Positions 60,062-64,000 of a DNA stretch of 64,000 nucleotides are shown here, one piece after another. Made by a program: the position numbers and the translations under genes. The DNA lies in the NCBI RefSeq assembly GCF_009711055.1, contig NZ_WMJY01000001.1:124001-188000 (forward strand). The letters run 5' to 3'. The notes under the pieces are model-generated. The model worked only from the letters and a program-made list of their open reading frames with translations, was not told where the DNA came from and searched no databases. Source of the stretch: Myroides pelagicus. Lineage in GTDB: Bacteria > Bacteroidota > Bacteroidia > Flavobacteriales > Flavobacteriaceae. The stretch's first letter is position 1. Each line of letters begins with the position of its first letter.

Positions 60062-61411
60062 TTAACCTAATTGATATTCTGTTATTTTACGGTATAGCGT
60101 TGTCAATGCAATACCTAGATATTCTGCTGTTTTTGTTTTATTCCCATTAGTAAACTCCAATACCTTTTGAATATGTTGCTTTTCAACTGTTGCCAAGTCC
60201 AAAGCCAAACCTTCTTGATTTGTTGGCGCGTATTGCTGTTGAACTTCATAAGGTAGATCACTTACCTCTATAGCCATAGAAGAACATAAAATCAACGCGC
60301 GTTCTATCGCATTGCGCAACTCTCTAATATTCCCTGGCCACTGATAGAGTTTTAAAGCCTCTAAGGCTGTTTTTGATATGGTCTTGACCAAACTACTCTG
60401 TTGTTTGGCAAACTGTCCTCTAAATCGCTCTGCTAATAGTTCAATGTCTTCCACACGCTCTCTCAGTGCTGGCAATATAATCTCAAAGACTGAAATGCGA
60501 TAATATAGATCTTCTCTAAAGTGTCCTTGTTTAATCTCTTGGTTAAAGTCTCTATTGGTCGCTGCTATAATGCGTATATCTACTTTTGTCGGTTTAGTCT
60601 CCCCTATTTTAAGAAACTCTCCTGTCTCTAGCACACGTAACAACTTTGCTTGTAGCTCAATTGGCATCTCTCCTATCTCATCTAAGAAAAGCGTCCCCTG
60701 GTGGGCTTCTTCAAATAGTCCTTTCTTATCCTTAGTGGCATTGGTAAAAGACCCTGCCTTATGTCCAAACAATTCACTTTCCAACAAATCTTTACTAAAG
60801 GCAGAACAATTAATTGCCACAAAACTATGGGGTGCTCGTTTACTTGATTGATGTATTGCCTGAGCAAACACCTCCTTTCCAGTCCCTGTCTCACCTGTCA
60901 ATAAGACTGTTGCACTAGTTGGAGCCACTCGCTTAGCTAGATCAACAGCGATTAAGAATGTTTTGCTCTGTCCTACTACATGATCAAAACCTATAACAGT
61001 TGCATCCTCTTGCTTACAATCTTGCTCAAGTGTGCGATTAATCCCCACACGCTCTATAGCGCGGTATAACAATGGTAATATCTTATTGTTATCGTCGCCT
61101 TTGGTAATATAATCAAATGCTCCATTCTTTATGGCTTGTACACCATCTGGAATATTTCCATAAGCTGTCAGTAAAATCACTTCCACTGTAGGATATGCCT
61201 GCTTGATTTGCTCGACGAATGCTACTCCATTACCATCGGGCAACTTCACATCACAGAGTACTACATCAATAGGTAATTGACTCAACTTCTTTGTAGCTGT
61301 CTTTAAATCTTCTGCTTGATGAACCTCAAAGCCTTCTAATTCTATAATTCTGGATAAAAGCTTTCGAAGTTTATCTTCGTCATCAACTACTAATATTTTT
61401 TGTAATACCAT
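60062..61411 (-). CDS. Sigma-54-dependent response regulator (NtrC family)
   Basis: In this 449-aa protein the receiver domain has VVDDEDK and phospho-acceptor D54 (LCDVKLPDG). The AAA+ domain has Walker A GETGTGKE (173-180), the sigma-54 contact loop as GSFTNA (220-225, consensus GAFTGA) and Walker B GTLFLDEIGEM. The C-terminal Fis-type HTH is NKTKTAEYLGIALTTLYRKI. No other response regulator lies near the kdp kinase, so it may replace KdpE. It lies upstream of the satD block on the same strand. Confidence 0.93.
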   Translation of the reverse strand: MVLQKILVVDDEDKLRKLLSRIIELEGFEVHQAEDLKTATKKLSQLPIDVVLCDVKLPDGNGVAFVEQIKQAYPTVEVILLTAYGNIPDGVQAIKNGAFDYITKGDDNNKILPLLYRAIERVGINRTLEQDCKQEDATVIGFDHVVGQSKTFLIAVDLAKRVAPTSATVLLTGETGTGKEVFAQAIHQSSKRAPHSFVAINCSAFSKDLLESELFGHKAGSFTNATKDKKGLFEEAHQGTLFLDEIGEMPIELQAKLLRVLETGEFLKIGETKPTKVDIRIIAATNRDFNQEIKQGHFREDLYYRISVFEIILPALRERVEDIELLAERFRGQFAKQQSSLVKTISKTALEALKLYQWPGNIRELRNAIERALILCSSMAIEVSDLPYEVQQQYAPTNQEGLALDLATVEKQHIQKVLEFTNGNKTKTAEYLGIALTTLYRKITEYQLG

Positions 61412-61654
61412 CTCTACACTTATACTATGAAGCCATAAAGGTATAAAACATTAATAAATACTTTCAAAATTATTCAATCGGAATATAGAGCCAAGACGAT
61501 ACGAGTTATTGCCTAATTTTCACAAAAACAGGAGCCTTACTCTAAGTAAAAAACAACTATTAACATTCCTTTACCAGCTAATTACAGTAAATCACTTTCT
61601 TCTTATTTTAAGAATCTTTACTTTTGCCTCTTAATATATACTATTCACTGTTTT

Positions 61655-62566
61655 ATGACTCCACCTTTAATATCTGTAATTGTCCCTGTTTACAACGTTC
61701 AAGATTACGTAGCTCAGTGCATTGAGTCGATTATCAATCAATCTTATCAAAACTTAGAAATAATCATTGTAAATGATGGAACAAAAGACAACTCTGCTGA
61801 TATATGCAGAAAATATGCGGAAAAAGATAGTCGAATAATATTCCTAGAAAAAGAGAATGGAGGATTATCTTCAGCTCGTAATTTTGGTTTAGACCGCGCT
61901 ACGGGCGATTATATCTCATTTGTTGACTCTGATGACTTTCTATACGAAAAGTACTTTGAAGTATTGCTTTATCATTTAGCAGATGCTGATGTTGTTTTCT
62001 GTAATGCGAATTTTTACAAAACAGATGCAGACCTGACTTTCCCATCTAATGAAAGTCTTATTTCTCCGCAGACAGTTGAATTCTCTTCAATAGAACTTTT
62101 ACAGAAAATCAATACATTTAAAAAACCTCTTGTAGTCGTTGCTTGGGGGAAGCTATACAAAAAAGAAATATGGCAACATTTGAGGTATAGTGAAAGCAAA
62201 GTTCACGAAGATGAGTTTATTATTCACTACCTCATTGATAAAGCAAGTAAGATAAAATTCATTGACTTACCTCTTTACTACTACAGACAAAATAGAGAAG
62301 GTAGTATCATGAATAGTATATCAGAAAAAAAAGTCAATAACTATTACCAAGCATGTCTTGATAGAGAAGCATTCTTCTTAAAAAAAGGAATGAACAAAGA
62401 GGCTGCTAAAATCTATAATAATGGAAAAAGTTACTTGATTCGAAAATCTATAAAATTGAAAGCGCAGAATGAAAACACAACATTTAGTGCTATTTTAAAA
62501 GATCCGAAACTCTTCCTATCTTCTAAATTTGAGCTTATTGTCAAAAAACTAATCTATAAGTCCTAA
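61655..62566 (+). CDS. Family 2 glycosyltransferase
   Basis: The 303-aa GT-A protein starts PPLISVIVPVYNVQDYVAQC and has 'LEIIIVNDGTKDNSADICRK', 'NGGLSSARNFGLDRATGDYI' and the DxD SFVDSDDFLYEKYF. It is a soluble enzyme of capsule or LPS synthesis type. It is monocistronic, on the plus strand, away from the other polysaccharide genes. The best matches in general layout are galactosyl- or N-acetylglucosaminyltransferases of the WaaB/EpsJ kind, but the substrate is not inferable. Confidence 0.92.
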   Translation: MTPPLISVIVPVYNVQDYVAQCIESIINQSYQNLEIIIVNDGTKDNSADICRKYAEKDSRIIFLEKENGGLSSARNFGLDRATGDYISFVDSDDFLYEKYFEVLLYHLADADVVFCNANFYKTDADLTFPSNESLISPQTVEFSSIELLQKINTFKKPLVVVAWGKLYKKEIWQHLRYSESKVHEDEFIIHYLIDKASKIKFIDLPLYYYRQNREGSIMNSISEKKVNNYYQACLDREAFFLKKGMNKEAAKIYNNGKSYLIRKSIKLKAQNENTTFSAILKDPKLFLSSKFELIVKKLIYKS

Positions 62567-62681
62567 TCAGTTTATACATTGACTGAAATCACAAAACGAT
62601 AGAAAAATACTTATTAGTAATATACTACCGTCAGCTGAAAAATAATATAAGCAATATTCTCAATTGCTACTAACAGAGTCA

Positions 62682-62720
62682 AAAAGGAATAGAAACTTAT
62701 AATAAGTTTCTATTCCTTTT
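62682..62720. terminator. Bidirectional terminator between converging genes
   Basis: AAAAGGAATAGAAACTTA and TAAGTTTCTATTCCTTTT form a perfect 18-bp stem with a 3-base loop. It serves the glycosyltransferase gene on plus and the membrane protein gene on minus, whose last codons overlap it. Confidence 0.88.
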
Positions 62721-63225
62721 CTTCTGTACCCTTCTGTACAAACCACTTGGCGATTGCACTAAAGTTAGTTAGCATTATGTACGCTATTACTAAATTCAAA
62801 CCTGCCTTTACTAAATCATAATTAGTAAATATACTTATATGACTTTCTGAAGCACTGGCCGAAAAACGCTGTATCACAGCAGTTACAACAAAAGATAAAT
62901 TATCTAGAAGCAGATAACCTCCCATAATAAATACTCCTATCTTAATCACATCCGTTGAGGTAATACCTTCTAAGGCGATAGTCTGATCGATAAAACCCTT
63001 CGACAAATTAAATACGCTCACTAACTTATCTGCATAATACATCAACAATACCCCTATAAGTATAAATAACATATCTTGTCCTACTCCTATATTCATAACC
63101 TTCAAATAAGCTTGCTCGCCAAACAAATAAACCAAACCTACATTCAATAGAGACAATAAACTACTCAATACAGTAGAAAACCCAGTTAACTTAATAAACA
63201 GTGTAAACAAGTCTTTTATATACAT
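62710..63225 (-). CDS. Hypothetical membrane protein
   Basis: The 171-aa protein has four probable membrane spans (about 14-34, 45-65, 95-115, 135-155) and a polar, charged C-terminus (KWFVQKGTEEKE). No signature is recognised. The spans alternate with short loops, compatible with a small channel or an accessory of an envelope enzyme. It stands between a terminator and a lipoprotein gene. Confidence 0.6.
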   Translation of the reverse strand: MYIKDLFTLFIKLTGFSTVLSSLLSLLNVGLVYLFGEQAYLKVMNIGVGQDMLFILIGVLLMYYADKLVSVFNLSKGFIDQTIALEGITSTDVIKIGVFIMGGYLLLDNLSFVVTAVIQRFSASASESHISIFTNYDLVKAGLNLVIAYIMLTNFSAIAKWFVQKGTEEKE

Positions 63226-63270
63226 CTTTTCTTATTTTCTATCTAGCTAATTTACAACTTTACACAGCAA

Positions 63271-63321
63271 AACATACCTCATTGCATATTTATATGTTAA
63301 AAGTATGCTTTGAGGTATGTT
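63271..63321. repeat. Inverted repeat downstream of the lipoprotein gene
   Basis: AACATACCTCA and TGAGGTATGTT (11-bp arms) enclose an inner GCATA/TATGC pair; TTTTGC follows on minus and TTCCTGCTTTTT on plus. It is a possible weak terminator for the gene at 63342. Confidence 0.45.
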
Positions 63322-63341
63322 CCTGCTTTTTAGTATGTTCT

Positions 63342-63878
63342 TTATTGTTCTAATATCAACTCTACATAGACTGTTCCCTCTGGATAGTTGAAATACTCCA
63401 CATCTTCAGCTGTGTACGCTCCATGCTCTCTCAATGTAATTGACTTATTAGTAAAAGATTGAATAAAATACCCACGCGGAACAAAAGTATCCTCTGTAGG
63501 CCACAGCATAAAAAAGTTCTTTGCATCTATATTGTACTTAGCTTTGACTGTATTGGCGTCACACTCGCCATACTCATTCTTATAATTAAACTTGATCTGT
63601 AAATACTCTTCTTCTATATTCCAAGTATCTAATCCACAAGCTGTAGTTGATGCAAAATCATCCGTTTTGATCACCTTTTCATCTTTATCCAAATAGACTT
63701 GCTTTGTCCAATTCCACACCCCTATAGCTGCTTCTTTATACTTCTCCTCTGCAATCTGCTCCGTTGGATTTACTGGATCTGTCGTAGGCCCATCTATATT
63801 TGTATTGTCATCACTTGAACATGAACCTATGGTCAATCCAAATAATGTAATCAACATTAATACATTTAGTTTTTTCAT
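63342..63878 (-). CDS. Lipocalin-like lipoprotein
   Basis: The ATG at 63878 (MKKLNVLMLITLFGLTIGSC) gives a lipoprotein signal with lipobox Cys at residue 20 and the acidic 'SSDDN' that often marks surface-exposed Bacteroidota lipoproteins. The 178-aa protein continues with a lipocalin-like start (AIGVWNWTKQVYLDKDEKVI), two Cys that may form a disulfide, and beta-rich sequence. The longer frame to 63980 was rejected because it adds unrelated sequence before the signal. The function is unknown. Confidence 0.75.
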   Translation of the reverse strand: MKKLNVLMLITLFGLTIGSCSSDDNTNIDGPTTDPVNPTEQIAEEKYKEAAIGVWNWTKQVYLDKDEKVIKTDDFASTTACGLDTWNIEEEYLQIKFNYKNEYGECDANTVKAKYNIDAKNFFMLWPTEDTFVPRGYFIQSFTNKSITLREHGAYTAEDVEYFNYPEGTVYVELILEQ

Positions 63879-64000
63879 AATTATATCTACCTTTTTAGTT
63901 ATCCGTCTAAGATATAACTCTTTACAGGCTACAATTATTAAGTATTCAAACATATAAATCAAAAAATATACACAATACAAATATCTTACTCTAGTCTATC

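Noticed and set aside
1..64000. CRISPR arrays, rRNA genes and complete insertion sequences
   Set aside because: None seen. The regular repeats found (22-bp iterons, 28-bp operators) are short, symmetric regulatory or origin sites without unique spacers, and no transposase gene was recognised.

Overview
The window reads as chromosome of a low-GC member of the Bacteroidota, most likely Flavobacteriaceae (a Myroides-like organism is my best guess, from protein flavour only). Supporting signs are Bacteroidetes-type promoter elements (TAnnTTTG), the near absence of Shine-Dalgarno sequences, tRNA genes without encoded CCA, a TonB receptor with a carboxypeptidase-like N-terminal domain, a KdpD split into two proteins, and an [Fe-S]-type APS reductase.

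Bases 1 to about 16,390 are the right part of a temperate HK97-type prophage whose left end lies outside the window. On the minus strand, from late to early genes as the coordinate rises, come the major capsid N-terminus, prohead protease, portal, TerL, TerS, HNH endonuclease, DnaB helicase, an HTH replication initiator with iterons inside its coding sequence, early genes and an excisionase-like HTH gene. A divergent switch region with paired operators leads to a plus-strand S24 (CI-type) repressor, cargo genes and a terminator. The minus-strand tyrosine integrase follows, next to a candidate attR and a host terminator. Two further plus-strand genes are inserted among the late genes.

Bases 16.7-31.8 kb are host genes. 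A TPR/HTH lipoprotein regulator comes first. Then a complete assimilatory sulfate-reduction operon reads leftwards: rrf2 - cysH - cysD - cysN - cysE-like - 38-aa microprotein - cobA - cysJ - cysI - precorrin-2 dehydrogenase/TauE fusion. In front of rrf2 lies what looks like a classical transcription attenuator: an 18-codon leader peptide with the run MCMCQC, a 14-bp intrinsic terminator, and an anti-terminator segment overlapping the leader stop codon. This is the most interesting signal in the window.

Bases 31.8-42.6 kb hold a Crp/Fnr regulator, a saccharopine-dehydrogenase-like gene broken by two in-frame stops, a tRNA with a GCA (Cys) anticodon, a phytate/phosphate-ester uptake locus (TonB receptor, purple-acid-type phosphatase, beta-propeller phytase), a carbonic anhydrase - SulP pair and a rhomboid protease. 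Bases 42.6-48.4 kb are a surface-polysaccharide segment (rfbB, rfbA, DegT aminotransferase, ATP-grasp, GNAT, GT2).

Bases 49.0-61.4 kb hold the Kdp potassium-uptake operon, preceded by four closely packed microproteins (one is KdpF) and two 21-bp palindromes. The operon continues into an outer-membrane porin, KdpD sensor and histidine kinase. There is no KdpE here; a sigma-54 response regulator and a SatD - DUF3307 - SatD block lie upstream. Three exact 28-bp-period palindromic repeats precede the first satD, and the same motif and period recur in the prophage near 10.46-10.51 kb. The window ends with a GT2, a membrane protein and a lipoprotein.
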